Below, piece after piece: positions 20,752-29,499 of a stretch of DNA of 64,000 nucleotides. Position numbers and translations under genes: made by a program. Location: the NCBI RefSeq assembly GCF_022568835.1, contig NZ_JAKZHV010000003.1, positions 549,926 to 613,925 on the forward strand, in the 5' to 3' direction. Within the stretch, counting starts at the first letter, position 1; the number at the start of each line of letters is the position of its first letter. The notes under the pieces were generated by a model. It had not been told where the DNA came from. It was given only the letters and a program-made list of their open reading frames with translations, and ran no database searches. This DNA comes from Arsenicicoccus piscis. GTDB taxonomy: Bacteria; Actinomycetota; Actinomycetes; Actinomycetales; Dermatophilaceae.

Positions 20752-21678
20752 TCAGACCTCCAGCTCGGCGCGCGTGGGCGGGTTGGCGCCCGCGCGGGCG
20801 ACGGTGATGGCCGAGCAGCCGCCGGCGCGCGAGAGGGCGGGCAGGAGGTCTACGAGATGGGCGGCGCGCAGCCCCTCGCGGGCCTTGGTGGAGCCGAGGA
20901 AGCCGGCGTCGAGCAGCCCGGAGATCAGGCCGGCCATGAACGAGTCGCCCGCGCCGACGGTGTCGACGACGACGGTCTTGCCGGCCGGGAGGTCCACGAT
21001 CTCGCCGGTGTTGACCACGAGGCTGGTGGACCCGCGGTGCCCGCGGGTGACGACGATCAGGCTCGGACCGTGCTGGCCCCAGCCCTGCATGACCTCGCGC
21101 AGGTCCTGGTTGTCGTAGAGCCACTCGACGTCCTCGTCGCTGGCCTTGACCACGTCGGAGAGCGCGATCAGCTCCTCGATGCGGGGGCGGGCCTCGGCGG
21201 GGGAGCCCATGATCGTGGGCCGGGCGTTGGGGTCGTAGGACACGGTGCCCGTCTCGCGCGCCCGCTTCGCCGCGGCGACCACGGCGGAGCCGCCCGGCTC
21301 GAGCGTGGCGGCGATCGAGCCGGTGTGCAGGTGCCCGACCGGCTCGTCATCCAGCGCCTCGGCGACGTCCCAGGCCAGGTCGAACTCGTAGGTGGCGGCG
21401 CCGAAGGCGTCGATCAGGGCCTTCGCCGTCGGGGTCCGGTCGGCCTGGTCGGTGCCCGGCGTCAGGTGCAGGTTGGGCTCGCGCACCAGGTGGTTGTGCA
21501 CCAGCTGGCCGTAGCGGTCCTGACCGAAGTGGGCGGCGAAGTCGACCTGGTGGCCCAGCCGGGCGAGCCCGATCGCGACGTTGGCGGGGCTGCCGCCCGG
21601 GTGCTCGTCCACGCGGCCGTTGTGCCGATGGACGATGTCGACGAGCGCCTCGCCCACGACGAGGGTGCGTGATGTCAT
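20752..21678 (-). CDS. PfkB-family carbohydrate kinase (fructokinase-like)
   Basis: The 308-residue product phosphorylates a sugar with ATP. The N-terminal ribokinase signature (GGSPANVAIGLARLG, residues about 28-42) and the C-terminal signature with the catalytic base (VDTVGAGDSFMAGL) are intact. NPNARPTIMGSP and KASDEDVEWLY resemble fructokinases; the true substrate is inferred. The ATG at 21678 follows GAAGAGG. It converges on the sugar ABC operon across a shared terminator, so import and phosphorylation of one sugar is plausible. Confidence 0.85.
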   Translation of the reverse strand: MTSRTLVVGEALVDIVHRHNGRVDEHPGGSPANVAIGLARLGHQVDFAAHFGQDRYGQLVHNHLVREPNLHLTPGTDQADRTPTAKALIDAFGAATYEFDLAWDVAEALDDEPVGHLHTGSIAATLEPGGSAVVAAAKRARETGTVSYDPNARPTIMGSPAEARPRIEELIALSDVVKASDEDVEWLYDNQDLREVMQGWGQHGPSLIVVTRGHRGSTSLVVNTGEIVDLPAGKTVVVDTVGAGDSFMAGLISGLLDAGFLGSTKAREGLRAAHLVDLLPALSRAGGCSAITVARAGANPPTRAELEV

Positions 21679-21805
21679 GCCTCTTCCCTTCTCGTGGCCC
21701 GCCTCGAGGGGGCCGATCCCTCGCGCCAGTATGGTCGCTGCCCCCGCCCCACGCTCCCTGGGGCGGTGGTCCGGGCGAGGTTGGCACGCATGGGAGGATG
21801 GATCG

Positions 21806-22360
21806 GTGAGCTCTACCGTCGTTCCCGACCCGCCCAAGCGTCGCCGAGGGATGGGCAACCTGCAGTCGATGGTCCTGTCGATGCTCGTCCTCGTGGGCGC
21901 GACGCTGTTCTTCGTCATGATGGTGGCTCGCCCGAGCGAGGTCCCGCGTCGCTCCCTGGACGCCGGTTCGGTGGCGACCCAGGTCCAGTCGCAGGCGGGC
22001 TGGTCGCCGTCGCAGCGCACGCCGCTGCCGGCCGGGTGGACCGTCAACGTCGCCCGCTACGAGACCCAGGCCAAGGTCCCGACCTGGCAGGTCGGCTACC
22101 TCGCCGCCAACACCTACTACGCCGTGCGGCAGGCCAAGGCCGGCACCGCCGAGTGGGTCGACAACGCCGTCGACGGCGCCCAGGCCGCCGGCACCCAGAC
22201 CGTCGGCGGGGTGGTCTACGACGTGTTCGCGGACGACAAGGGCAACCGCTCGCTCGTGCACCGCGGCACCGGGACGACGCCGTGGACGGTCGTGTCGTCC
22301 AACGCGCCCGCCGATCAGCTGGCCGCGTTCGTCGCCAGCCTGACGCCGCCCGTCCGATGA
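21806..22360 (+). CDS. DUF4245 membrane-anchored protein
   Basis: The 184-residue product has a basic N-terminus, one transmembrane helix (about 20-42) and an extracytoplasmic domain with AGWTVNVARYETQAKVPTWQVGY, matching DUF4245. Function is unknown. In many actinobacteria the family sits between glpX/fum and xseB-xseA, as here minus glpX. The start is GTG at 21806 after GGGAGGATG. Confidence 0.85.
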   Translation: MSSTVVPDPPKRRRGMGNLQSMVLSMLVLVGATLFFVMMVARPSEVPRRSLDAGSVATQVQSQAGWSPSQRTPLPAGWTVNVARYETQAKVPTWQVGYLAANTYYAVRQAKAGTAEWVDNAVDGAQAAGTQTVGGVVYDVFADDKGNRSLVHRGTGTTPWTVVSSNAPADQLAAFVASLTPPVR

Positions 22361-22378
22361 CCCCGGTAGGGTCGCAGC

Positions 22379-22732
22379 ATGGCCAAGGCTGCGCAGCGAC
22401 CCAGTGAGACGAGCTCGGCGTCGGGCGAGGACTCGGGTCCCGCCTCGACCGCCCGAGCGATCCCGGACGACATCGCCTCCCTGCGCTACGAGCAGGCGCG
22501 CGACGAGCTGGTGCGGATCGTGGCGCGGCTCGAGGCCGGGCAGCTCCCGCTCGAGGAGAGCCTGACGCTGTGGGAGCGCGGCGAGGCGCTCGCCGCGCAC
22601 TGCCAGAGCTGGTTGGACCAGGCCGAGCAGCGGCTCGCTGGTGGTGCTGGCGCCGAGGACGAGGCGGGTGCCGCGGACGGGGCGGACCAGGATGACGACG
22701 GCGACGCGAAGGACGCGGAGGACGAGGGGTAG
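22379..22732 (+). CDS. xseB: exodeoxyribonuclease VII small subunit
   Basis: XseB is the small helical subunit of ExoVII, which degrades single-stranded DNA to oligonucleotides with XseA. The 117-residue product holds the family core (YEQARDELVRIVARLEAGQLPLEESLTLWERGEAL) flanked by disordered acidic tails. A TAGGGT -10-like box (22367-22372) lies 6 nt before the ATG, suggesting its own leaderless transcript. It runs tail to tail with xseA, 6 bp apart, instead of following it. Confidence 0.93.
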   Translation: MAKAAQRPSETSSASGEDSGPASTARAIPDDIASLRYEQARDELVRIVARLEAGQLPLEESLTLWERGEALAAHCQSWLDQAEQRLAGGAGAEDEAGAADGADQDDDGDAKDAEDEG

Positions 22733-22738
22733 CACTCG

Positions 22739-24022
22739 TCAGGACGTCGCTGGTCGCCCCACGGCACGCACGGCGAAGTCGCCCTCGTAGACCCGCACGC
22801 GCAGCAGCTCGTCGACCTTGACCTCGCGCTGGGTTCGCACCAACGTCCCGTCCTTGTGCTGCACGACCGCGTAGCCCCGCTCCATCGTCGCGAGCGGAGA
22901 CAACGCCCGCAGCCGGCCCACCTGGGCGGCGAGGTCGGAGCCTGCGCGCTCGACCCGACGCTCCAGCCGCAGGCGCGACCGGTCGACCAGCAGCTCCAGC
23001 TCCTCGCGGCGGCGCGTGATCAGGGTCTGCGGGGCGGCGAGCACCGGCCGGGAGCGGAGCGCTGCCAGGGACCGCTGCTCCGTGGCGAGGCGCCGCTCGA
23101 CGGCGGCTCGGGCTCGCGCGACCGCGCCGTGGACGATGGCGTGCTGCTCGGCGAGGTCGGGCACCACCCGCTTGCCGGCGTCGGTCGGGGTCGAGGCGCG
23201 CCAGTCGGCGACGAGGTCGAGCAGCGGGGTGTCCTCGTGGTGCCCGATGGCGCTGATGAGCGGGGTGACGCAGGCCGCCGCGATGCGCAGCATGGCCTCG
23301 TTGGAGAACGGCAGCAGGTCCTCGACGGAGCCGCCGCCCCGGGCCACGACGATGACGTCGACCTCCGTGTCACGGTCGAGCTCACGGATCGCGGCGCAGA
23401 CCTCGGAGACGGCGTTCGAGCCCTGCACCGCGACCTGGCGGATCTCGAATCGCGCTGCCGGCCAACGGCGCCGGGCGTTCTGGACGACGTCGTGCTCGGC
23501 CGCGCTGGCCCGGCCGCAGACCAGCCCGATGCGTCGGGGGAGGAAGGGTAGCGCCCGCTTGCGGTCGGCGTCGAACAGTCCCTCGGACGCGAGGGTGCGG
23601 CGCAGGTGCTCGATGCGGGCGAGGAGCTCGCCGACCCCGACGGCCCGGATGGCCCGGCCGTCGAGCTGCAGCGACCCCCGCTTGGTCCAGAAGGTCGGCT
23701 TGGCGTGCACGACCACCCGCGCCCCGTCGGACAGCGGCGTCCCGAGACGGTCCAGGGCGCCCGCCTGCAGCGCGACCGAGAGCGACATGTCCACGTCGGG
23801 GTCGCGCAGGGTGAGGAAGGCGAGGCTCGAACCCGGCCGGCGGGTCAGCTGGACCACCTGGCCCTCGACCCACAGCGGCGCCATCTTGTCGACGTAGTCC
23901 TCGATCTTGAGCGACAGGACGCGCACCGGCCAGGGCTGCTCGGGGGTCGTCTGGTTGGCCCGCTCTGGCAACGAACCGCCCGCGCCGGCACCTCCCGTGG
24001 CGGACCGCTGCTCGTTGCTCAC
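22739..24022 (-). CDS. xseA: exodeoxyribonuclease VII large subunit
   Basis: XseA is the catalytic subunit of ExoVII. The 427-residue product has an N-terminal OB fold (LWVEGQVVQLTRRPGSSLAFLTLRD), the catalytic domain (VIVVARGGGSVEDLLPFSNE, SAIGHHEDTPLLDLVADWRASTPTDAG) and a long coiled coil. The start is GTG at 24022, only 19 bp from the divergent ispH start. It is not cotranscribed with xseB. Confidence 0.95.
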   Translation of the reverse strand: MSNEQRSATGGAGAGGSLPERANQTTPEQPWPVRVLSLKIEDYVDKMAPLWVEGQVVQLTRRPGSSLAFLTLRDPDVDMSLSVALQAGALDRLGTPLSDGARVVVHAKPTFWTKRGSLQLDGRAIRAVGVGELLARIEHLRRTLASEGLFDADRKRALPFLPRRIGLVCGRASAAEHDVVQNARRRWPAARFEIRQVAVQGSNAVSEVCAAIRELDRDTEVDVIVVARGGGSVEDLLPFSNEAMLRIAAACVTPLISAIGHHEDTPLLDLVADWRASTPTDAGKRVVPDLAEQHAIVHGAVARARAAVERRLATEQRSLAALRSRPVLAAPQTLITRRREELELLVDRSRLRLERRVERAGSDLAAQVGRLRALSPLATMERGYAVVQHKDGTLVRTQREVKVDELLRVRVYEGDFAVRAVGRPATS

Positions 24023-24032
24023 CCGCTCACCT

Positions 24033-24038
24033 TAGAAT
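24033..24038 (+). promoter_or_regulatory. -10 box of ispH
   Basis: TAGAAT lies 6 nt before GTG 24045 (and 3 nt before GTG 24042). The spacing favours a leaderless mRNA starting at GTG 24045. The whole xseA-ispH gap is 19 bp, so the promoter overlaps the xseA 5' end. Confidence 0.55.
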
Positions 24039-24041
24039 CGA

Positions 24042-25085
24042 GTGGTGACGACACCGAACATTTCCGATCCGCAGCAGGTCGAGCCCACCCCGACCAAGCG
24101 GGTGCTGCTCGCTGCGCCACGCGGCTACTGCGCCGGCGTGGACCGCGCGGTCGTCACCGTCGAGAAGGCGCTCGAGCTCTACGGCCCGCCGGTCTACGTC
24201 CGCAAGGAGATCGTCCACAACAAGCACGTCGTGGAGACCCTGCGCCGGCGCGGCGCCGTGTTCGTCGACGAGACCGACGAGGTGCCCGAGGGCGCTACCG
24301 TCGTCTTCTCCGCGCACGGAGTGGCACCGATCGTGCACGAGGAGGCGTCCGCGCTGTCCCTCAAGACCATCGACGCGACCTGCCCGCTCGTGACCAAGGT
24401 GCACCGCGAGGCCCGACGGTTCGCGAGCGACGACTACGACATCCTGCTCATCGGCCACGAGGGGCACGAGGAGGTCGTCGGCACGAGCGGCGAGGCCCCC
24501 GAGCACATCACCATCGTCGACAGCCCCGACGACGTCGCCAACGTCGAGGTGCGCGACCCGAGCAAGGTCGTGTGGCTCTCCCAGACGACCCTGTCGGTCG
24601 ACGAGACGATGGAGACCGTGCGCCGGCTGCGCGAGAAGTTCCCGCAGCTGATCGACCCGCCGAGCGACGACATCTGCTACGCCACGCAGAACCGCCAGCT
24701 GGCCGTGAAGCAGATGGCCGCCGACACCGACCTGATGATCGTCGTCGGGTCGCGCAACTCCTCCAACTCGGTGCGGCTGGTCGAGGTAGCCCTCGAGCAC
24801 GGTGCGCGGGCCGGTCACCTCGTCGACTTCGCGGACGAGATCGAGGAGTCCTGGCTCGACGGGGTCGAGACCGTGGGCGTCACGAGCGGGGCGTCGGTGC
24901 CCGAGGTGCTGGTGCGCGACGTGCTGGACTACCTGGCGAGCCGCGGCTACCAGGACGTCCAGCCGGTCGTCGCGGCCGAGGAGTCGCTGCTCTTCGCGCT
25001 CCCGAACGAGCTGCGCCGTGACCTCAAGGCGCGCTCCGGCGCCGAGGCGAGCAAGGTCCGGCACGACGCCGGGTCGCTGCACTGA
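24042..25085 (+). CDS. ispH: 4-hydroxy-3-methylbut-2-enyl diphosphate reductase
   Basis: IspH (LytB) catalyses the last MEP-pathway step, reducing HMBPP to IPP and DMAPP with a [4Fe-4S] cluster. The three cluster cysteines are visible in [23 protein letters not shown] and ICYATQNRQ; the catalytic glutamate region is also present. Length, 347 residues, is slightly long because of an N-terminal extension. Adjacent GTG codons at 24042 and 24045 compete; the -10 spacing favours the second. Confidence 0.96.
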   Translation: MVTTPNISDPQQVEPTPTKRVLLAAPRGYCAGVDRAVVTVEKALELYGPPVYVRKEIVHNKHVVETLRRRGAVFVDETDEVPEGATVVFSAHGVAPIVHEEASALSLKTIDATCPLVTKVHREARRFASDDYDILLIGHEGHEEVVGTSGEAPEHITIVDSPDDVANVEVRDPSKVVWLSQTTLSVDETMETVRRLREKFPQLIDPPSDDICYATQNRQLAVKQMAADTDLMIVVGSRNSSNSVRLVEVALEHGARAGHLVDFADEIEESWLDGVETVGVTSGASVPEVLVRDVLDYLASRGYQDVQPVVAAEESLLFALPNELRRDLKARSGAEASKVRHDAGSLH

Positions 25086-25102
25086 CCAGGACGGGGGAGG
25101 AC

Positions 25103-25732
25103 ATGACCAGCGAGACGACGAGGCGGGGCGCAGCGGCGCGCTGGGTGCTGCTCGCCGCGGCGGGGGCCACGGCGCTCGCGGCGTGCGCGACGGACGCCAC
25201 GACCCCGGCCGGCCCGGCGCGCACCGGTGGCGCCGCGGCGACCCCCACGACCACGGGCCCCACGACGCCCGGCGCCACGACCTCGGGCCCCCTGACGACG
25301 GCGACGACGGTCGCGCCGACCACCGGGGCCACCCCGGGGGGTGCGCCGACGTCGGTGGTGCCGACCGGGTCGTTCACCACCGTCGCCACGCCGACCGCGG
25401 GAGCCTCCGGCGGAGCCGTGGGCAAGCCGATCACCATCGATGGCGGCACGCTCACCTTCACCTCGTGCGTGCGCTCCGGCGCCGGTTTCACCTTCAAGGG
25501 GACGCTGGCCAGCCGACTCAGCAAGGTCGACCACTTCATCCTCGACGTGGGCATCGTCGACGCCAAGGGCGCGCACGTCGGCGGGGGCTCGTTCGACGCC
25601 ACCGTGAAGGCCAAGCAGACGGCGTCCTTCACGGGCGCCGGTGACCCGGACACGGCCGGCGCGTTCGGCACCGCCCCCTACCGCTGCACCGTCGAGGGCA
25701 CCATGCGGGAGTCGGAGAGCGAGGGCGGGTGA
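25103..25732 (+). CDS. putative lipoprotein of unknown function
   Basis: The 209-residue product has a lipoprotein signal with lipobox ALAAC (C28), then about 75 residues of Thr/Pro/Ala-rich, probably glycosylated linker, then a small domain with two Cys (FTSCVRSGAGF and YRCTVEG) that could pair. I do not recognise the domain. The ATG at 25103 follows GGGGGAGGAC. The stop overlaps the alr start (GTGA), so it belongs to an ispH-lipoprotein-alr unit. Confidence 0.7.
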   Translation: MTSETTRRGAAARWVLLAAAGATALAACATDATTPAGPARTGGAAATPTTTGPTTPGATTSGPLTTATTVAPTTGATPGGAPTSVVPTGSFTTVATPTAGASGGAVGKPITIDGGTLTFTSCVRSGAGFTFKGTLASRLSKVDHFILDVGIVDAKGAHVGGGSFDATVKAKQTASFTGAGDPDTAGAFGTAPYRCTVEGTMRESESEGG

Positions 25733-26889
25733 CCGCCGAGCCGGAGCCCGAGGACCTCTACGCGACCGAGCTGGTCGTCGACCTGGACGCCCTGCGGGAC
25801 AACCTGCGCGCCATCCGGGCTCGGGTCGGCGACGAGCGACAGGTGCTGCTGGCGGTGAAGGCCGACGGCTACGGCCACGGCGCGGTGCCGATCGCGCGGG
25901 CTGCGGCGGGCGCCGGTCTGGTCGACTGGTTCGGCGTCGCCACCGTGCCCGAGGCGCTCGAGCTGCGTGCCGCGGGCATCGAGCTGCCCATCCTCAAGCT
26001 GTCCTCCGCGCGGCCCGGGGCCGAGCTGGACGCAGCGGTCGGTGCCGGCATCGCCCTGACGGTCACCAGCGTCGCCGGTGCCCGCGCGCTGCAGGAGAGC
26101 GCCGCACGCCTCGGGACGCGCGCCGTCGCCCACCTCAAGGTCGACACCGGCATGCGCCGGATCGGGGTGGCCCCCGACCAGGCGGCAGCGCTCGCGCTGG
26201 TCCTGGAGCGAGAGTGCCCGGACGTCGACCTGCAGGGTCTCTTCACCCACCTGCCGGTGGCCGACACCGCCGCAGAGGACGCCTTCACGCGCGACCAGCT
26301 GGCCCGGTTCGCCGCGGTCGTCGACGACGTGCAGGCCGCGATCGGCCGGCGGATCGAGCTGGTGCACGCCGCCAACTCCGGCGGTGTCCTCGCGCACGAG
26401 CAGTCGTGGTTCGACCTGGTGCGGCCGGGGATCATGGTCTACGGCTACTACCCCGACCCGTCGACGCCACGCACCGTGCCGCTGCGGCCGCTCATCACCT
26501 GGCGGTCCCGGCTCACCCAGGTCAAGCCGGTGCGGGCCGGGGAGAGCGTGGGCTACGGCCGCACCTGGGTGGCGCCGCGGGACACGGTGGTGGGCACCGT
26601 CCCCGTGGGCTATGCCGACGGGTACAACCGGCTGCTGTCCAACCGGGGCCGGGTGCTCGTGGGCGGACGCTCGTGCCCGGTCGTGGGCCGGGTGTGCATG
26701 GACCAGACGATGGTCGACCTGGGGCCGGACGGTCCCGACGCCGTCGGGGACGAGGTCGTGCTGATCGGACGGCAGGGTGGCGAGGAGATCAGCACCGACG
26801 AGCTGGCCGAGCTGCTCGGCACCATCACCTACGAGATCACCTGCCGGATCGACCGGCGCGTCCCGCGGGTCTACCTCGGCGAGCCCTAG
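25729..26889 (+). CDS. alr: alanine racemase
   Basis: Alr is a PLP enzyme making D-alanine for peptidoglycan. The 386-residue product has the PLP-lysine motif AVKADGYGHGA near residue 46 and the catalytic Tyr region (ESVGYGRTW) in the C-terminal beta domain. HAANSGGVL and RPGIMVYGYYP are family-typical. The GTG start overlaps the preceding gene by 4 bp. Confidence 0.95.
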   Translation: MTAEPEPEDLYATELVVDLDALRDNLRAIRARVGDERQVLLAVKADGYGHGAVPIARAAAGAGLVDWFGVATVPEALELRAAGIELPILKLSSARPGAELDAAVGAGIALTVTSVAGARALQESAARLGTRAVAHLKVDTGMRRIGVAPDQAAALALVLERECPDVDLQGLFTHLPVADTAAEDAFTRDQLARFAAVVDDVQAAIGRRIELVHAANSGGVLAHEQSWFDLVRPGIMVYGYYPDPSTPRTVPLRPLITWRSRLTQVKPVRAGESVGYGRTWVAPRDTVVGTVPVGYADGYNRLLSNRGRVLVGGRSCPVVGRVCMDQTMVDLGPDGPDAVGDEVVLIGRQGGEEISTDELAELLGTITYEITCRIDRRVPRVYLGEP

Positions 26890-26910
26890 CCGGGTCTAGC
26901 TCGGCGAGGT

Positions 26911-28155
26911 CTAGCTGGTCGGGCCGAACCCCGTCTTGGGGGACACGTTGTCGACGTAGCCGGCGAGCGAGTCGGTGCGCAGCGCCTCGGCCAGCTTGGC
27001 CAGCTGCTCAGGGGCGGGGCGCACGATCGACTGCCTGTTCTCCATGCCCACGCCGGACCACGGGATGGTGCCGGTGTGGATGTCGCTGGACGACATGTTG
27101 CGCAGCGAGAAGGCCACGTCGCGCATGGCCGACGTCGTGAAGGTCTGGTCGACGGTGAGGCTGGTGGTGGCCGCGTCGAGGAAGGCGCCGAACTCGCTCG
27201 GGTTCAGCAGGACGCTGGGCTGCAGGGCCTTCATCAGCACCGCCTTGATGAAGTCCATCTGCCGCTGGCCGCGGCCCATGTCGCCCTGGGCGAGGTCGTG
27301 CCGGTCGCGCACGAAGTCCAGGCCCTGCTGGCCGTTCATGTGCATGGTGCCGACGGGGTAGCCCGGGCTGGCCTCGCGGACCTGCACGTCCACGCCGCCG
27401 ATGGCGTCGGTCATCTTCTGGAAGCCCTGGAAGTCCACCAGCGCCACGTGGTCGATGGGCACCCCGACCATCGGCTGGATCGTCTCGATGAGCTTCTTGG
27501 TGCCGCCGAAGCCGTAGGCGGCGTTGAGCTTGGCGTGCCCGATGCCGGAGATGTTGGTCCACAGGTCGCGCGGGAAGTGGAACAGGTCGACCCGCTTGCG
27601 GTCGCTCGACACGTGCACGAGGACCATGACGTCGGAGCGCCCGCGCTCACTGCCGCGCCGGTCGCTGCCGATCACCAGGTAGTTGAGCGAATCGTGCTGC
27701 GTGGCGGCGCGGCTGGGCTGGGCGAGCCGCTTGCTCGGTAGCGTGATGACGCCCGGGCCCTGCTTGGCGAACGCCTGTTGGATCTCGACCGGCACCGGGA
27801 TGGGGTTGCCGAGCTCGTCGACGTAGGGCTTGTCCTGCCCGTCGACCAGCTGACCCTTCGCGTTCATCCGGATCTCGGCCGTGTCGCTCAGCACGTTGGT
27901 GCCCGAGGCGCTGCTCGAGCCCGAGCTGCCAGGGGTGCTGGAGGCGGACTGGCCCGGGAGGAGGGCCTCCCGCTTGACGTTGTGGTCGACCTTGTCGTTG
28001 AGGTACCACGCGTAGCCGCCGATTGCGGCGACCGCGAGGACGAGGAGCGACGCGAGCACGATGAACGAGTTGCGGACCGGGTGGCGGCGACGCCGCGCGC
28101 GGCGCGGGGGATCACCCTCGGGCGTCGGATGGGCTGCCGGCTCCTCCATGATCAC
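26911..28155 (-). CDS. LytR-CpsA-Psr (LCP) family cell-wall ligase
   Basis: LCP proteins attach secondary polymers to peptidoglycan outside the membrane. The 414-residue product has a cytoplasmic basic N-terminus (RRARRRRH), one transmembrane helix (about 30-52), a Ser/Gly linker and the LCP domain (LVIGSDRRGSERGRSDVMVLVHV, FPRDLW, KLNAAYGFGG, DFVRDRHDLAQGDMGRGQRQ) with its Asp/Arg residues. The start is GTG 28155 or ATG 28149; a TACACT box 7 nt before the GTG suggests a leaderless start. It is 24 bp behind rmuC. Confidence 0.9.
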   Translation of the reverse strand: MIMEEPAAHPTPEGDPPRRARRRRHPVRNSFIVLASLLVLAVAAIGGYAWYLNDKVDHNVKREALLPGQSASSTPGSSGSSSASGTNVLSDTAEIRMNAKGQLVDGQDKPYVDELGNPIPVPVEIQQAFAKQGPGVITLPSKRLAQPSRAATQHDSLNYLVIGSDRRGSERGRSDVMVLVHVSSDRKRVDLFHFPRDLWTNISGIGHAKLNAAYGFGGTKKLIETIQPMVGVPIDHVALVDFQGFQKMTDAIGGVDVQVREASPGYPVGTMHMNGQQGLDFVRDRHDLAQGDMGRGQRQMDFIKAVLMKALQPSVLLNPSEFGAFLDAATTSLTVDQTFTTSAMRDVAFSLRNMSSSDIHTGTIPWSGVGMENRQSIVRPAPEQLAKLAEALRTDSLAGYVDNVSPKTGFGPTS

Positions 28156-28179
28156 GTCACTGAGTGTAGACCAGGCGTA

Positions 28180-29436
28180 TCATCCGTGTGCTGATCTTCG
28201 CACGACCGGTGGATCCCCGGCGTCGCGGTCGGTGAGCTGCTCGGGCGCGTGATCGGCGGCGTGGTCGACGATCGCCGGTCGGTGGTCGACGTCGGCGTCC
28301 AGAGCCTCGATCAGCTCCACGGCGGTGAGCGGCCGGGGCGCCGGGTCGACCGGGCTCACCTCCGGTGCCGCCTCGGCGACGAGGCCCAGCTCGTGCATCC
28401 GGCGCGCCGTCACGAGGACCCGGGACTCGAGCGCCCCGACGAACGCGTTGTAGCTCTCGACGGACCGGGTCAGCTGCCCGCCGAGACGGGTGGCGTGACC
28501 CGCCATCGTGCCCAGCCGGCTGTAGAGGTCGCTGCCGAGGGCCAGCAGCTGGGTGGCGTGGGTGGTGAGGGCGTCCTGCTGCCAGGTGAAGGCGACGGTG
28601 CGCAGCAGCGCCAGCAGGGTCGCCGGTGAGGTGAGCACGACCTTCTTGGCCAGGGCGTCGTCGAACAGCGCCGGGTCGTGGTCGAGCGCGCTGACCAGCA
28701 CCGCGTCGCTCGGGACGAAGCACACGACCAGCTCGGGGGTCTGGGCGAAGGCCGACCAGTAGGCCTTGCCGGCCAGGGTGTCGACGTGACCGCGCAGGTG
28801 CCGGGAGTGCGCCCGCAGCTGGGCGCCCTGCTGGTCGCTCGACAGCCCCTCGGCGTGGGCCGCGAGGAAGGCGGTCATGGGGGCCTTCGCGTCGATGACG
28901 AGCACCCGGTCACCGGGCAGTCGGACCACCGCGTCGGGCCGCACCTGGGCGCCGTGGCTGCTCACCGCGCGCACCTGCTCGTCGAAGTCGCACCGCGCGA
29001 CCAGGCCGGCGTGCTCGAGCAGGCGGCGCAGGTGGCTCTCGCCCCACGTGCCACGCACCGTCGAGGACTGCAGGGCTCCGGCCAGGCTCGCCGTCTGGTC
29101 GCGCAGGGCCGCGGTGGCTGCCCCCACGTGCTCCAGCTGGGTGCCGAGCGAGCCGAACTGCTGCTGGCGGTCCCGCTCGAGCGCCCCCACCTGTCGCTCC
29201 ACCCGCTGCAGGGCGTCACGCAGCGGGGCCAGCGTGGCGGCGGTCTGCTGGTCGTCGCCCAGAGCTGCCTCGAGGTCTACACAACGCTCGCGGAGCAGGT
29301 CACGCTCGGTGGTGAGCGCGGCGACCTGGGCGGCGCCCATCGCTCGTGCCGTGACGAACGCGAGCGCCGCGCCGACGAGCAGCGCGACCAGGGCCACGAG
29401 GGCTACGAGGACGAGGGTGCCGGTGGAAGGAGCCAT
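28180..29436 (-). CDS. rmuC: DNA recombination protein RmuC
   Basis: RmuC limits inversion at short repeats and is a predicted nuclease. The 418-residue product has an N-terminal membrane helix (about 7-30), a coiled coil (about 35-120) and the RmuC domain with the PD-(D/E)xK-like core (RPDAVVRLPGDRVLVIDAKAPM) and GTWGESHLRRLLEHAGL. The ATG at 29436 is chosen; a GTG two codons upstream is possible. It diverges from ychF across 63 bp. Confidence 0.9.
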   Translation of the reverse strand: MAPSTGTLVLVALVALVALLVGAALAFVTARAMGAAQVAALTTERDLLRERCVDLEAALGDDQQTAATLAPLRDALQRVERQVGALERDRQQQFGSLGTQLEHVGAATAALRDQTASLAGALQSSTVRGTWGESHLRRLLEHAGLVARCDFDEQVRAVSSHGAQVRPDAVVRLPGDRVLVIDAKAPMTAFLAAHAEGLSSDQQGAQLRAHSRHLRGHVDTLAGKAYWSAFAQTPELVVCFVPSDAVLVSALDHDPALFDDALAKKVVLTSPATLLALLRTVAFTWQQDALTTHATQLLALGSDLYSRLGTMAGHATRLGGQLTRSVESYNAFVGALESRVLVTARRMHELGLVAEAAPEVSPVDPAPRPLTAVELIEALDADVDHRPAIVDHAADHAPEQLTDRDAGDPPVVRRSAHG

Positions 29437-29499
29437 AGGCACACTGTGGCACCGAGGTGTGACAGACCCCCCGCACCCGGGCCCGTAGACTCGTGCCTC

